64,000 bases of DNA, from positions 1-64,000 of the forward strand of contig JALFOM010000028.1 of the NCBI GenBank assembly GCA_022782265.1, in the 5' to 3' direction. The notes below the pieces were generated by a model, which worked only from the letters and a program-made list of their open reading frames with translations, was not told where the DNA came from and did not search any database. Source of the DNA: Clostridiales bacterium (GTDB lineage Bacteria; Bacillota; Clostridia; Oscillospirales; Oscillospiraceae). Positions 6,746 to 15,411 of the stretch are shown piece by piece (position 1 is the first letter of the stretch; each line of letters starts with the position of its first letter). The translations under genes and the position numbers were made by a program.

Positions 6746-8282
6746 ACTTTTCTGTCTTTTCGCTTTTTCCGGTGTCTTTCGCCTTGGGCTTCTTCTCCTC
6801 CGGCAGTCGGCCGTAGCGGGCGGTATACTCCCGGAGCTTTTTGGTGAGCTTGGGGTCGATGGCGTCGGGCAGCATGCGCCACTGCCAGTTGCCGGTGGCG
6901 GTGCCGGGGGTGTTCATGCGGCATTCGGCGGGCAGCTCCAGCACATCCTGCATCTGCATAACGAACAGATCGGACGCGGTGGACATGCCGGTGCGGATCA
7001 GGCCCCAGTTCCAGCCCTCGTCGGGCGTGATGTGCATATACTTCTCCGCGAAGTTTTTATCCTTTCTGCTCATGGTCTTCAGCCAGCCCTGAATGGTGTC
7101 GTTGTCATGGGTGCCGATATAGCAGACGCTGTTGAACTGACAGCGGTGAGGCAGATAGTCGGAGTCGCCGTGGGCGTCAAAGGCAAACTGAAGCACCTTC
7201 ATTCCGGGCAGGCCGGAGTCGGACAGCAGCTTCTTCACACCGGGGGTGATATAGCCCAGGTCTTCCGCAATATATTTCACATCCCGGAACCAGGAGGTGA
7301 GCACACCCACCAGATTCATGCCCGGGCCGGGGAGCCATTTGCCGCTTTTGGCACTGGCGGCGTCGGAAGGCACAGACCAATAGCTGTCAAAGCCCCGGAA
7401 ATGGTCGATCCGGATCACGTCAAAGAGCTTCTTTGCCCCGCCGATGCGGCGGATCCACCAGCCGAAGCCGTCCTGGGCCATGCGCCCCCAGTCATACAGC
7501 GGGTTGCCCCAGAGCTGGCCGTCCTCGGTAAAGGCATCTGGCGGAACACCCGCCACAGCCTTGGGCAGATTCTTCTCATCCAGCTGGAAGAAATGGGGTT
7601 CGCTCCACACATCGGCGGAGTCCATGGCCACATAGATGGGCACGTCGCCGATAAAGCTGATGCCCTTATCGGCAGCGTAGACCTTCAGCGCGTCCCACTG
7701 CTTATAGAACAGATACTGGAGGAAAACATAGAAATCCACATCATCCTTGAGTTCCTGTGCGTATTTCGCCATGGCTGCAGGGCGGCGGAGCCGGATATCC
7801 TCGTCCGGCCACTTGATCCAGCTGACCATGTTGAAGTGAGCCTTCACCGCCATAAACAGGGCATAATTTTCCAGCCATCCGGCATTCTCTTTCCGGAACG
7901 CGGCAATCTCATGCGCATACTTTTCCGCCCCTCTGGCATAAGCCAGACGGAGCACCGGGAAGCGGAGCTGGTAGATCAGGCCGTAATCCACTCTGGCCGC
8001 ATCTTCACCCCAGTTCAGGTCCCTGACCTCGGCAGCTTTCAGCAGGCCGTCCTTGATCAGCATGTCCAGATCAATAAAATAAGGGTTGCCGGCAAAGCTG
8101 GAAAAGGGGGAATAGGGGCTGTCCCCGTAGCTGGTGGGGCCAAGGGGCAGGAGCTGCCAATATTTCTGCCCGGCGGCTTTGAGAAAGTCCACAAATTTAT
8201 ACGCGCTTTTTCCCAGTGTGCCGATTCCGTAATTGGAGGGCAGGGAGCTCATGGGCATAAGAATGCCGCTGCTTCTTTCCAT
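6744..8282 (-). CDS. malQ: 4-alpha-glucanotransferase (amylomaltase, GH77)
   Basis: A 512-residue GH77 enzyme that transfers alpha-1,4-glucan segments between maltodextrins, releasing glucose. The N-terminal SSGILMPMSSLPSNYGIGTLG, the LLPLGPTSYGDSPYSPFSSFAGNPYFID segment, IRIDHFRGFDSYWSVP (catalytic Asp) and the later IAEDLGYITP (acid/base region) are all present, as is GTHDNDTIQGW. Length is normal. It is the last gene of the minus-strand glucan operon, 37 bases after the second permease, so the imported oligosaccharides are handled at once. The start region has only a weak purine-rich binding site. The C-terminus is a short Lys/Glu-rich tail. Confidence 0.95.
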   Translation of the reverse strand: MERSSGILMPMSSLPSNYGIGTLGKSAYKFVDFLKAAGQKYWQLLPLGPTSYGDSPYSPFSSFAGNPYFIDLDMLIKDGLLKAAEVRDLNWGEDAARVDYGLIYQLRFPVLRLAYARGAEKYAHEIAAFRKENAGWLENYALFMAVKAHFNMVSWIKWPDEDIRLRRPAAMAKYAQELKDDVDFYVFLQYLFYKQWDALKVYAADKGISFIGDVPIYVAMDSADVWSEPHFFQLDEKNLPKAVAGVPPDAFTEDGQLWGNPLYDWGRMAQDGFGWWIRRIGGAKKLFDVIRIDHFRGFDSYWSVPSDAASAKSGKWLPGPGMNLVGVLTSWFRDVKYIAEDLGYITPGVKKLLSDSGLPGMKVLQFAFDAHGDSDYLPHRCQFNSVCYIGTHDNDTIQGWLKTMSRKDKNFAEKYMHITPDEGWNWGLIRTGMSTASDLFVMQMQDVLELPAECRMNTPGTATGNWQWRMLPDAIDPKLTKKLREYTARYGRLPEEKKPKAKDTGKSEKTEK

Positions 8283-8319
8283 GTTAAATCAACTCGTTTC
8301 TTCTTAGTTTTGCTCTTGC

Positions 8320-9174
8320 TCAGCCTTTGACCGCGCCGGCCGCCACACCTTTTATGATATGCTTCTGGCAGGTCAGGTAGAACACAATAACGGGGATAAT
8401 GCTCAGCAGGATCAGCGCCATGGTTGCACCCAGATCCACTGTGCCGTAGCTTCCCTTCAGATACTGGATATGGATGGGGATGGTTCTGTATTCGTTGATG
8501 TCCAGTACCAGGTAAGGCAGGAGGTAGTCGTTCCAGACCCACATGATTTCCAGGATGGAAACGGAGATCATGGTCGGTCTGAGCATGGGGAACACCACGC
8601 TGAAATAAGTGCGCAGAGGGCCGCAGCCGTCAATGGCGGCAGCTTCCTCTATTTCAAGAGGAATACTCTTGACAAAGCCTGTGAACATGAACACCGCAAG
8701 CCCGGCGCCAAAGCCCAGATAAATGATGGGGATGGCCCAGGGGGTGTTCAGCTTCAGAACGTCCGCCGTTTTAGACAGAGTAAACATGACCATCTGGAAG
8801 GGGACAACCATGGAGAACACGCAGGCAAAGTATACAATGCGGCAGAAGCGGGAATTGACGCGGGCGATATACCAGGCCGCCATGGAGGTGCAGATCACGA
8901 TCAGCGCCGTGGACAGCAGGGTGATGACCAGGCTGTACAGCACAGACTTAAAAAACGGATAGTTGCCGAAGGTCATGCCCTTGATGAAGTTGGACCAGCC
9001 GGCATAGCTGTCTTCATTGGGCAGGGCAAAGGTCTCGGTCTTGACAAAGGTGTTGAGTTTGAAGGAGTTTATGGCCACCATAACCACAGGCAGCACATAC
9101 AGAACACATACGATGGCAAAAAAGATGCTCAGCAGGGTCTTCCCGTATTTCTTTTTGTGAAGGGTATTGTTCAT
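8320..9174 (-). CDS. Carbohydrate ABC transporter permease, MalG type
   Basis: A 284-residue inner-membrane permease with about six transmembrane helices. The cytoplasmic EAA loop reads EIEEAAAIDGCGPLRTYFSVVFPMLRP, the docking site for the ATPase. With the next gene it makes the two-permease channel for an oligosaccharide. Its ATG overlaps the stop of the upstream permease gene by one base (TAATG), a sign of translational coupling and matched dosage. No ATPase gene is in the operon; a shared MsmX-type ATPase encoded elsewhere is the usual solution in Firmicutes. Confidence 0.93.
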   Translation of the reverse strand: MNNTLHKKKYGKTLLSIFFAIVCVLYVLPVVMVAINSFKLNTFVKTETFALPNEDSYAGWSNFIKGMTFGNYPFFKSVLYSLVITLLSTALIVICTSMAAWYIARVNSRFCRIVYFACVFSMVVPFQMVMFTLSKTADVLKLNTPWAIPIIYLGFGAGLAVFMFTGFVKSIPLEIEEAAAIDGCGPLRTYFSVVFPMLRPTMISVSILEIMWVWNDYLLPYLVLDINEYRTIPIHIQYLKGSYGTVDLGATMALILLSIIPVIVFYLTCQKHIIKGVAAGAVKG

Positions 9175-10088
9175 TACTGTTGTACCTCCTTCTGGCGGGT
9201 TGAGCGCAGCTGGATCAGGCCGATGGCCGCAACAAGGATGAAGAACAGCACTGCCTTCGCCTGTGCAACGCCGCGGGAGTTGGAGGCCTGGCCGTAGAAG
9301 GTGTTATAGATATTCAGCGCCAGCATCTCCGTGGTATGGATGGACGTACCGTCGGGATTGATAACATAGGGCTGACCGCCGGTAAGGGCCAGGTTCTGGT
9401 CAAAGAGCTTGAAGCCGTTGGTCAGCGTCAGGAACATGCAGATGGTGATGGAGGGCATCACATTGGGAATGGTGACCTTGAACAAAGTCTGCCAGCCGTT
9501 GGCCCCGTCGATTCTGGCCGCCTCCAGCATATCCTCCGGTACCGCCTGCAAACCGGCGATATAAATAATCATCATATAACCGATCTGCTGCCAGCACATC
9601 AGGATAATCAGTCCCCAGAAGCCCCAGGTGGTGTTGACCATGATGGAGGTGCCGTAACGGCTGAGAAATCCGTCGAAGATCATGCTCCAGATATAGCCCA
9701 GAACAATGCCGCCGATCAGGTTCGGCATGAAGAATACCGTGCGGAACAGGTTGGAGCCCTTGATCTTCTGTGTCAGTGCATAGGCCACGGCAAAGGCCAG
9801 CACATTGATCAGCACCAGGGAGATCAGCGCAAACAGCGCCGTGTAGCCGAAGGAATACATGAAGCTGTCGTCCTGAATGGCCTTGACGTAGTTGCTGATG
9901 CCCACCCAGGTCCATTTACTGGTGGTCTTGAATTTGCAGAAGGACAAAAACATGCCCTGAAGGAACGGCCATACAAAGCCGATGCAGAAAGCCGCCACCA
10001 TGGGCAGCAGAAACACCGGGAACCAGCGCCGGATGGATCTGCGCAGCAAAATACTGTTCACCGCAGCTCCGTTACCGCTTCCTTTCAT
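9174..10088 (-). CDS. Carbohydrate ABC transporter permease, MalF type
   Basis: A 304-residue membrane permease, partner of the MalG-type protein. Its EAA loop is EDMLEAARIDGANGWQTLFKVTIPNVMP. The predicted helices include a hydrophobic N-terminal segment at about residues 15-40. ATG 10088 has AGGAGATGAGG just upstream. It follows the binding-protein gene after a 150-base gap holding a stable hairpin. That arrangement usually lets the binding protein be made in excess over the membrane components. Substrate is inferred as maltodextrin or a related alpha-glucan from the neighbouring malQ. Confidence 0.93.
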   Translation of the reverse strand: MKGSGNGAAVNSILLRRSIRRWFPVFLLPMVAAFCIGFVWPFLQGMFLSFCKFKTTSKWTWVGISNYVKAIQDDSFMYSFGYTALFALISLVLINVLAFAVAYALTQKIKGSNLFRTVFFMPNLIGGIVLGYIWSMIFDGFLSRYGTSIMVNTTWGFWGLIILMCWQQIGYMMIIYIAGLQAVPEDMLEAARIDGANGWQTLFKVTIPNVMPSITICMFLTLTNGFKLFDQNLALTGGQPYVINPDGTSIHTTEMLALNIYNTFYGQASNSRGVAQAKAVLFFILVAAIGLIQLRSTRQKEVQQ

Positions 10089-10166
10089 TGATCCTCATCT
10101 CCTGTTTGATTTTTTTGTTCACCCCTGCCGCCTCATGCAGCGGCAGAAATCCTGTCTATCTACAAA

Positions 10167-10192
10167 CAGGGCGAGCGTAAAAGCTCGCCCTG
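10167..10192 (-). promoter_or_regulatory. Intercistronic hairpin after the binding-protein gene
   Basis: A 10-bp perfect stem (10167-10176 with 10183-10192) between the binding-protein stop codon and the permeases. On the minus strand it is followed by TTTGTAGA, a weak tail. It probably works as a partial terminator or an mRNA 3'-end protector. Confidence 0.65.
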
Positions 10193-10239
10193 CTTTCATT
10201 ATTACTGTTGTTTCAAACAGCTTTTCTTCCGTCAGAGGA

Positions 10240-11586
10240 TCAGCCCTGTGCAGCCTGATACTGCACGGCCCAGCCGTCAACGAATGCGGTCACAACCGTT
10301 GCCCAGGTGTCGTCGCAGGGATTGGCGTTGTAGCCGTTGATGGCGGAAACAAGAGCCTCGCGGTAAGCGTCAACATTGGGCTGGTAGTTGGTTGCCCACC
10401 ACATGTTGTAGTTGCCCTGTGCCAGGTAGTTGTTGGCGTCCACGAAGAAGGGGTTGGCAGACTCGGCAGCCTGCTTGTAAGGCATAACACCGAAGGTGGC
10501 AACTGCCAGTTCGGAAGCCTCAGGATCGGTTACCAGCCAGTACATGAAGTCCAGAGTGGCCTGGATGTCTTCCTCGGAAGCCTCGGAGTTGACGGCCCAG
10601 TAGTTCTCGGTGCCGCAGTTGAGAGCGGCCTTCTCTTCGCCTTCAACACCGCAGTAGTAGGGGATCATGGCCAGCTGGTCGGCGGTCATGCCCATGCCGG
10701 ACAGGTCGCTCCAGGTCCAGCTGCCGTTGACATAGAAGACTGCCTCGCCGTTGGCAAACTCTGCGTTGGCGTCAAAGCCTCCGGTGGCCAGCTCGCTGCG
10801 GTCAACAGTGGAGTTGGCGAACATCAGCTCGAGCAGGTTGCGGTAGTTGTCCATGTAGGCGCCGGTCAGCTCTGCGGGGCACTGCTCCCAGGCTGCGGGA
10901 TCGTCAACGGACTCATAGTAGTACTCCAGGTTGGCAACGTGGCCGGTGAAGCGCCAGGAGGAGCCGCCGTCCATACCGGCGGAGGTGAAGGCGGAGAAGC
11001 CCAGCTCGTCCTTGCGGGCGGTGATGTCTTCCACAACGGCCTTCAGGGAGTCAAAGTTGGTGATCTCGTCGATGGAGTGGCCTGCTTTCTCAAGCAGGGT
11101 CTTGTTGACGATGATACCGTAGCACTCGTAGCAGTAGCCAATGGAGCAGAGCTTGCCGTCTGCGTCATAGAGCATGTAAGCGTCGGTGCTCAGTTCGTCG
11201 GCAACGGGAGTGCCGGTCAGGTCAAGGCAGTACTCACCCCAGGTGTCCACAGCGGCAGCGTTGCCGACCACAAACAGGGTGGGAGCATCAGTCTTGTCCA
11301 TCTCGGAGGTGAGGGTCTGGTTGTAGGTGCCGGAAGCAGCGGTGACAACCTTCACGGGAACGCCGGTCTTCTCGGTGTAGAGCTTTGCGATCTCCTGCAG
11401 GGCCTCGTCGGACTCGGGCTTGAAGTTCAGCCAGTAGACGGAGCCTGCGGGGGCAGCGCTCTCCTCAGCGGGGGCAGCGCTCTCCTCAGCGGGAGCTGCG
11501 CTCTCTGCGGGAGCAGAGGATCCGCCGCATGCGCACAGGGCGAATACCATTGCAAGACAGAGAACAAGTGCGAGAATCTTTTTCAT
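10240..11586 (-). CDS. Extracellular sugar-binding lipoprotein of ABC transporter
   Basis: A 448-residue family-1 solute-binding protein. The signal peptide carries lipobox LCAC (Cys 20). It is followed by an Ala/Glu-rich linker with the repeated unit EESAAPA, then the ligand-binding lobes (VYWLNFKPESDEALQEIAKLYTEKTG near the N-terminus and WTWSDLSGMGMTADQLAMIPYY in the middle). It captures the sugar outside the membrane and hands it to the two permeases. ATG 11586 is preceded by AAGGAG at 9 bases; a TTG three codons earlier is too close to that site. It is downstream of the LacI-type gene and probably under its control. Confidence 0.93.
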   Translation of the reverse strand: MKKILALVLCLAMVFALCACGGSSAPAESAAPAEESAAPAEESAAPAGSVYWLNFKPESDEALQEIAKLYTEKTGVPVKVVTAASGTYNQTLTSEMDKTDAPTLFVVGNAAAVDTWGEYCLDLTGTPVADELSTDAYMLYDADGKLCSIGYCYECYGIIVNKTLLEKAGHSIDEITNFDSLKAVVEDITARKDELGFSAFTSAGMDGGSSWRFTGHVANLEYYYESVDDPAAWEQCPAELTGAYMDNYRNLLELMFANSTVDRSELATGGFDANAEFANGEAVFYVNGSWTWSDLSGMGMTADQLAMIPYYCGVEGEEKAALNCGTENYWAVNSEASEEDIQATLDFMYWLVTDPEASELAVATFGVMPYKQAAESANPFFVDANNYLAQGNYNMWWATNYQPNVDAYREALVSAINGYNANPCDDTWATVVTAFVDGWAVQYQAAQG

Positions 11587-11655
11587 TTGGTACAATCTCC
11601 TTATAATAATTTTTCCTCATTTGAGGTGGTATCTTCAGGCCGTCAGGCCGGAAAA

Positions 11656-12666
11656 TCAAATGTGTTTTACGGAGGCGCCGGGCCGGAGCTTTGCCTCCAG
11701 TCTCAGATGCCGGGCGGGTGCGCCCTTCTCCAGCACGTCGGCCAGAATCTGTACGCTCTGCCTGCCCATGTCCTCCGCCGGCTGGACCATAGTGGTCAGG
11801 GTGGGGTTCACATATTCGGAGACCCGCAGGCCGTCGATGGCGATCACGGAGCAGTCCTCCGGCACGCTTCTGCCGTGGTCACTCAGCGCCTTGATGGCGG
11901 CCAGGGCGGTAGTATCCGCCAGGGTGAACACCGCGCTGAACTCCGTGCCTCTTTCGATCAGGGCTGACATGCCCTCATAGGCTTCCGGCATCTCAAAGCT
12001 GCCGGTCTCCACCAGGAGCGCCGGGTCATAATCAATGCCATTATCCCGGAGTGCTGCACGGAAACCGTTATATCTCAGCTCGCTGATGGAGCGGTCGCTG
12101 CAGCCGGAGACCAGAGCGGCAATGCGCCTGTGACCCAGCTTGATCAGCTCTTCCACCGCCGCGTAGGCGGTGCGGTAGTCGTCTATGGATACGGAGGAAT
12201 AGTCCTCCTCCCGAAGGGAACCGAAACAGTTGGTATAGGAGCAGCAGACATAGGGCACGCCCACCAGCGCCAGCTCCGCCGGGGTGTAGTCGAAGCGGCC
12301 GCCCAAGAAAATCAGCCCTCGCAGCTTTTTCTCCCGTTCCAGAATGGCCCCTGCCTTCACCTCGTCCGCGCCGGAGTCGATAAACTGGAGCACCATGGTG
12401 TAGCCCTTGTTTTCGATCTCTTTCGACACTGTCTTCAGCATTTCGGCGAAAAACAGGTTCCCCGTCCCTCTCACGATCACGCCGATGGCGTCCGAACGGC
12501 TGCGCACCAGATCCCGGGCACTGTTGTTGGGGATATAGCCCTTGGCTTCCACCGCCGCCAGCACGCGCTGCCGCACTTCCTCGCTGACATCAGGGCGATT
12601 ATTCAAAACTCTTGATACAGTGCTCACACTGACGCCGCATATGCTGGCGATGTCCTTAATCGTCAC
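11656..12666 (-). CDS. LacI-family transcriptional regulator
   Basis: A 336-residue repressor. Residues 1-50 form the LacI helix-turn-helix (TIKDIASICGVSVSTVSRVLNNRPDVSEEVRQRV) followed by the hinge helix RDLVRSRSDAIGVIV. The rest is a periplasmic-binding-protein-like sugar sensor. It is the first gene of the glucan operon and likely represses it until a sugar ligand binds. The start is GTG 12666 with a modest upstream GGA. Two palindromic candidate operators and a good promoter lie just upstream, pointing to autoregulation. The 69 bases between it and the binding-protein gene show no clear promoter, so read-through transcription is likely. Confidence 0.93.
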   Translation of the reverse strand: MTIKDIASICGVSVSTVSRVLNNRPDVSEEVRQRVLAAVEAKGYIPNNSARDLVRSRSDAIGVIVRGTGNLFFAEMLKTVSKEIENKGYTMVLQFIDSGADEVKAGAILEREKKLRGLIFLGGRFDYTPAELALVGVPYVCCSYTNCFGSLREEDYSSVSIDDYRTAYAAVEELIKLGHRRIAALVSGCSDRSISELRYNGFRAALRDNGIDYDPALLVETGSFEMPEAYEGMSALIERGTEFSAVFTLADTTALAAIKALSDHGRSVPEDCSVIAIDGLRVSEYVNPTLTTMVQPAEDMGRQSVQILADVLEKGAPARHLRLEAKLRPGASVKHI

Positions 12667-12721
12667 GCTGGTCTATCCTGTCCTGTAGAATGGGAAAAAG
12701 CGCGGTTTCCGCGGGAGAAAC

Positions 12722-12735
12722 CGTTCCCGGGAACG
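12722..12735. promoter_or_regulatory. Candidate LacI-type operator 1
   Basis: A perfect 14-base palindrome CGTTCCCGGGAACG with a central CG, the style bound by LacI-family proteins. It lies about 30-40 bases downstream of the predicted transcription start of the regulator gene. Confidence 0.65.
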
Positions 12736-12752
12736 CTTCCGGTAACGTTTCC
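12733..12752. promoter_or_regulatory. Candidate LacI-type operator 2
   Basis: An imperfect palindrome around CGCTTCCGGTAACG, adjoining operator 1. The shared half-site AACG supports a double site for the neighbouring repressor. Confidence 0.45.
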
Positions 12753-12769
12753 AGTTCCTTACGGTTATG

Positions 12770-12798
12770 ATATTACCAATCTTGCACAACAAAGTCAA
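12770..12798 (-). promoter_or_regulatory. Promoter of the LacI/glucan operon
   Basis: On the minus strand: TTGACT (12793-12798), 17 bases, TAATAT (12770-12775). The candidate operators sit just downstream of its start point. Confidence 0.78.
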
Positions 12799-12880
12799 CA
12801 ACAAAGGGTCGGATCGGCTTCATTTTTGGATGAATAAACAAAATCGCCGGCTTGTTTTGGTGGTTTCGCCCAAAGAAGAA

Positions 12881-12907
12881 CCGCCCTCCGGACTTTCCGG
12901 AGGGCGG
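12881..12907 (-). terminator. Terminator of the PfkB kinase gene
   Basis: A 12-bp perfect GC-rich stem (12881-12892 with 12896-12907) with a 3-base loop, followed on the minus strand by TTCTTCTTTG. Confidence 0.75.
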
Positions 12908-12924
12908 CGAATTCTGATCTTCTG

Positions 12925-13857
12925 TTATTCTTCCACGATAATATCCAGTCCCAGCTCCTGGGGCAGGAAGCGGGGGCACACATTTTCCGACACTGTGATG
13001 ACGGAGGCGGCCAGACGGGTGCCGATCTCCACCGCCTCGCTCATGCTCTTGCCGTAGGTAAGGCCGATGGCCACACCGGCACAGAAGGCGTCCCCGGCGC
13101 CTGTGGTGTCCCGGACCTTCACCTTTTCCGCCGGGCAGATGCCCTTGCCGCCGTCCATATCGGCATAGACCGCGCCCCGGCTGCCCATAGTCACCACCAT
13201 GGAGGGGATCCGGGCGCTGATTACCCGCTCCGACAGAGCCTCGCACAGCTCCTCCGGGCCCATTTCCGAAAAATCGGACACGAAGAGGATGCCTGCCTCA
13301 AGGGCGTTGCACACAAAGCAGTCAATGGACTGGAGAAAATCCCGGCGCTGGGAGGCGATGCCCATGTTGGCCACCACGGCATACACCTTCTTGCCGTACT
13401 TTTCCGCGTATTTGAACACCTGCTTGACGATGTCCTTGTCCAGGTCGATCTCCAGCACGATGCTGTCCGCGTCCCTGAAGATCTCGTCCCCTTTTTCCTC
13501 CAGAAGTCTTCTCATCGGCTCCATGTTCGGCCGCTTGGAGATGGAGCCGGCCACGTCGCCATACTGGTTGAACACTGCCAGCCACATGCCCATACCGTCC
13601 GGCGTCACCGCCACATAGTCGGTATTGACCTTGTGGTTTTTCAGCTTGCGCAGAACGCTTTCCCCTTCCGCGCTGTCGTCCACCATGCTGACAAAGATTG
13701 GCCGAAGCTCCACATTGGCGATATCTTCCACCACGTTGCGGCCCACGCCGCCGTGCACGATCTCCACCCGCCCGGCGTTGCGGCCGGTGGGGATGTACAG
13801 ATCATCGGGAAAGCCCTTGATATCCACAAAAACATTGCCTACCACAACAATTGCCAT
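12925..13857 (-). CDS. PfkB-family carbohydrate/nucleoside kinase
   Basis: A 310-residue ribokinase-fold kinase that phosphorylates a sugar or nucleoside with ATP. PfkB signature 2 is intact near residue 245 (DTTGAGDAFCAG, with the catalytic Asp in GAGD). The N-terminal glycine pair (HGGVGRNVVEDIANV) matches signature 1. The substrate is not readable; adenosine kinase-, ribokinase- and fructokinase-like proteins all share these motifs. It has its own promoter (13887-13915) and terminator, and lies next to the glucan regulon without being in it. Start ATG 13857 follows GGGAGAG. Confidence 0.88.
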   Translation of the reverse strand: MAIVVVGNVFVDIKGFPDDLYIPTGRNAGRVEIVHGGVGRNVVEDIANVELRPIFVSMVDDSAEGESVLRKLKNHKVNTDYVAVTPDGMGMWLAVFNQYGDVAGSISKRPNMEPMRRLLEEKGDEIFRDADSIVLEIDLDKDIVKQVFKYAEKYGKKVYAVVANMGIASQRRDFLQSIDCFVCNALEAGILFVSDFSEMGPEELCEALSERVISARIPSMVVTMGSRGAVYADMDGGKGICPAEKVKVRDTTGAGDAFCAGVAIGLTYGKSMSEAVEIGTRLAASVITVSENVCPRFLPQELGLDIIVEE

Positions 13858-13886
13858 CTTTTCTCTCCCTGCCCGTTTTTGCTGAA

Positions 13887-13915
13887 ATTATAACGGATAA
13901 TTTTCTGTTTTACAA
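13887..13915 (-). promoter_or_regulatory. Promoter of the PfkB kinase gene
   Basis: On the minus strand: TTGTAA (13910-13915), 17 bases, TATAAT (13887-13892). Confidence 0.82.
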
Positions 13916-13920
13916 CCGTT

Positions 13921-15276
13921 TTATCCTCTTTTTTCAAAGCTGTGCAGCCAGTCGGCCCGGAAATAGTATGCGGTCAGGAATATGGTGCTCAGGCTCCAGG
14001 TCAGCGGGTAAACCCAGTTCACCACGGCGATGGTGTTGAAGATGGGCACCGTAATCTGCAGAAACAGGACTCTCACCACGCACCAGAAGCTGAGCATAGC
14101 CGCCATGGGAATGATTGCTCTTCCCGCGCCGCGCAGCACGGCGGAAAGACTGTGGGAAGCGGCAAGCAGGCAGAAAAACAGGGAGCAGATCCTGCACTTG
14201 TCCACGCCGAAGGCGATGGCCTCCGGCTCGTTGGTAAAAGCGGCGATCAGCCAGGGAGCCGTGACATACATCACCACGCCGATGAGCTCCGCCAGCAGAA
14301 TGGCGCAGAGTATGCCGAAGCGGGCGCCCTTCTTTGCCCGTTCATATTCCTTTGCCCCCAGGTTCTGGCCCACAAAGGTGGTCAGGGCGATGGTAAAGCT
14401 GGTAATGGGCAAAAAGGCAAAGCCCTCGATCTTGGAATAGGCGCCGCAGCCGGACACGGCCATTTTTCCGAAGGCGTTGATATTGGACTGCACCACCACA
14501 TTGGCAATGGCGATAACCGAATTCTGAAGCCCGGAGGGCAGGCCGTAGCGGATGATGAGCCTGAGCATCTCCCAGTCGAAGCCGATCTTTTTCAGATGCA
14601 CCCGGTACTCCTCGTTACTGCGCATCAGCCGGTTCAGGCAGAGGACTACGCTGAGAAACTGGGACAGGATGGTGGCGTAAGCCGCGCCGTCCACATCCAT
14701 GTGAAACCCCGCGATAAACACGATATCCAGGATCACATTGGTGACAGAGGAGATGATCAGATACTGCAGGGGGTGCCTGCTGTCCCCCACGGCCTGCATG
14801 ATGCCCCGGCAGCTGTTATACAGCGTCAGGCCCAGACTGCCGGCAAAATACACCCGCACATACAGCACCGCCCGGTCCATTACGTCCTCCGGCGTGCCCA
14901 TAAGGCGCAGGATAAAGGGCGTCAGCGTTGTGCCCGCTACCGTGAGGAAAAGGCCGGAGGCCAGATCAAAGGCCAGATCCGTATGTATGGCCCGCTGCAT
15001 TTTCTCCGGCTCCCGGGCGCCGAAGTAGCGGGAAATGACCACGCCCGCGCCGGCGGAAACGCCACCGAAAAAGCTGATGAGCAGAAAGACCAGCGTTCCT
15101 GTGGCGCTGACCGCCGCTAGGGCGTCGTTTCCCAGCGTGTTTCCTACAATAAGCGCGTCGGCCGTATTATACAGCTGCTGAAACAGGTTGCCCACAAAAA
15201 GCGGCACAGCAAAGCGGATCATTTTTCCGCCGATGGAGCCCTCTGTCATTCTCTCATGGTCGTGTGTGATCGTCAT
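13921..15276 (-). CDS. MATE-family multidrug/cation efflux protein
   Basis: A 451-residue, roughly 12-helix exporter of the multidrug and toxic compound extrusion family, which uses a Na+ or H+ gradient to expel cationic compounds or metabolites. The two-fold repeat is visible: MIRFAVPLFVGNLFQQLYNTADALIVG at the N-terminus and a related block, LIIRYGLPSGLQNSVIAIANVVVQ, in the second half. Start ATG 15276 has AGGGA just upstream. An internal ATG ten codons in (MTEGSIGG) has GAGAGA and is an alternative. The substrate is unknown. It ends 64 bases before the PfkB gene, whose promoter lies in the gap. Confidence 0.93.
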   Translation of the reverse strand: MTITHDHERMTEGSIGGKMIRFAVPLFVGNLFQQLYNTADALIVGNTLGNDALAAVSATGTLVFLLISFFGGVSAGAGVVISRYFGAREPEKMQRAIHTDLAFDLASGLFLTVAGTTLTPFILRLMGTPEDVMDRAVLYVRVYFAGSLGLTLYNSCRGIMQAVGDSRHPLQYLIISSVTNVILDIVFIAGFHMDVDGAAYATILSQFLSVVLCLNRLMRSNEEYRVHLKKIGFDWEMLRLIIRYGLPSGLQNSVIAIANVVVQSNINAFGKMAVSGCGAYSKIEGFAFLPITSFTIALTTFVGQNLGAKEYERAKKGARFGILCAILLAELIGVVMYVTAPWLIAAFTNEPEAIAFGVDKCRICSLFFCLLAASHSLSAVLRGAGRAIIPMAAMLSFWCVVRVLFLQITVPIFNTIAVVNWVYPLTWSLSTIFLTAYYFRADWLHSFEKRG

Positions 15277-15327
15277 ATCCCTGAACTCTCCCGATACTTC
15301 CCCGAATTAGGGTGGAATCAAATCAAA

Positions 15328-15350
15328 ACCCCGGTTTTCGCTTCCGGGGT
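15328..15350 (-). terminator. Hairpin downstream of the RicT gene
   Basis: A 7-bp stem ACCCCGG/CCGGGGT (15328-15334 with 15344-15350). On the minus strand TTTGATTTGATT follows, consistent with a terminator for the holB-ricT operon. A second inverted repeat (15365-15372 with 15393-15400) lies nearer the gene. Confidence 0.55.
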
Positions 15351-15411
15351 CCTCTGGCAGGCTGAAGCCATGACCGTTCGGTTTGAAACAGCCATGGCTT
15401 TTGGTTTCCGT

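Noticed and set aside
9982-11967. A very long open frame (over 600 codons) on the plus strand opposite the binding-protein and regulator genes
   Set aside because: It is antisense to two well-recognised genes, has Gly/Val-rich shadow composition and no binding site or family match. Similar GC-driven shadows occur opposite ppaC, malQ, MATE, ricT, the CotH gene, the MBOAT gene, the acyl-CoA ligase, mnmG and mnmA.
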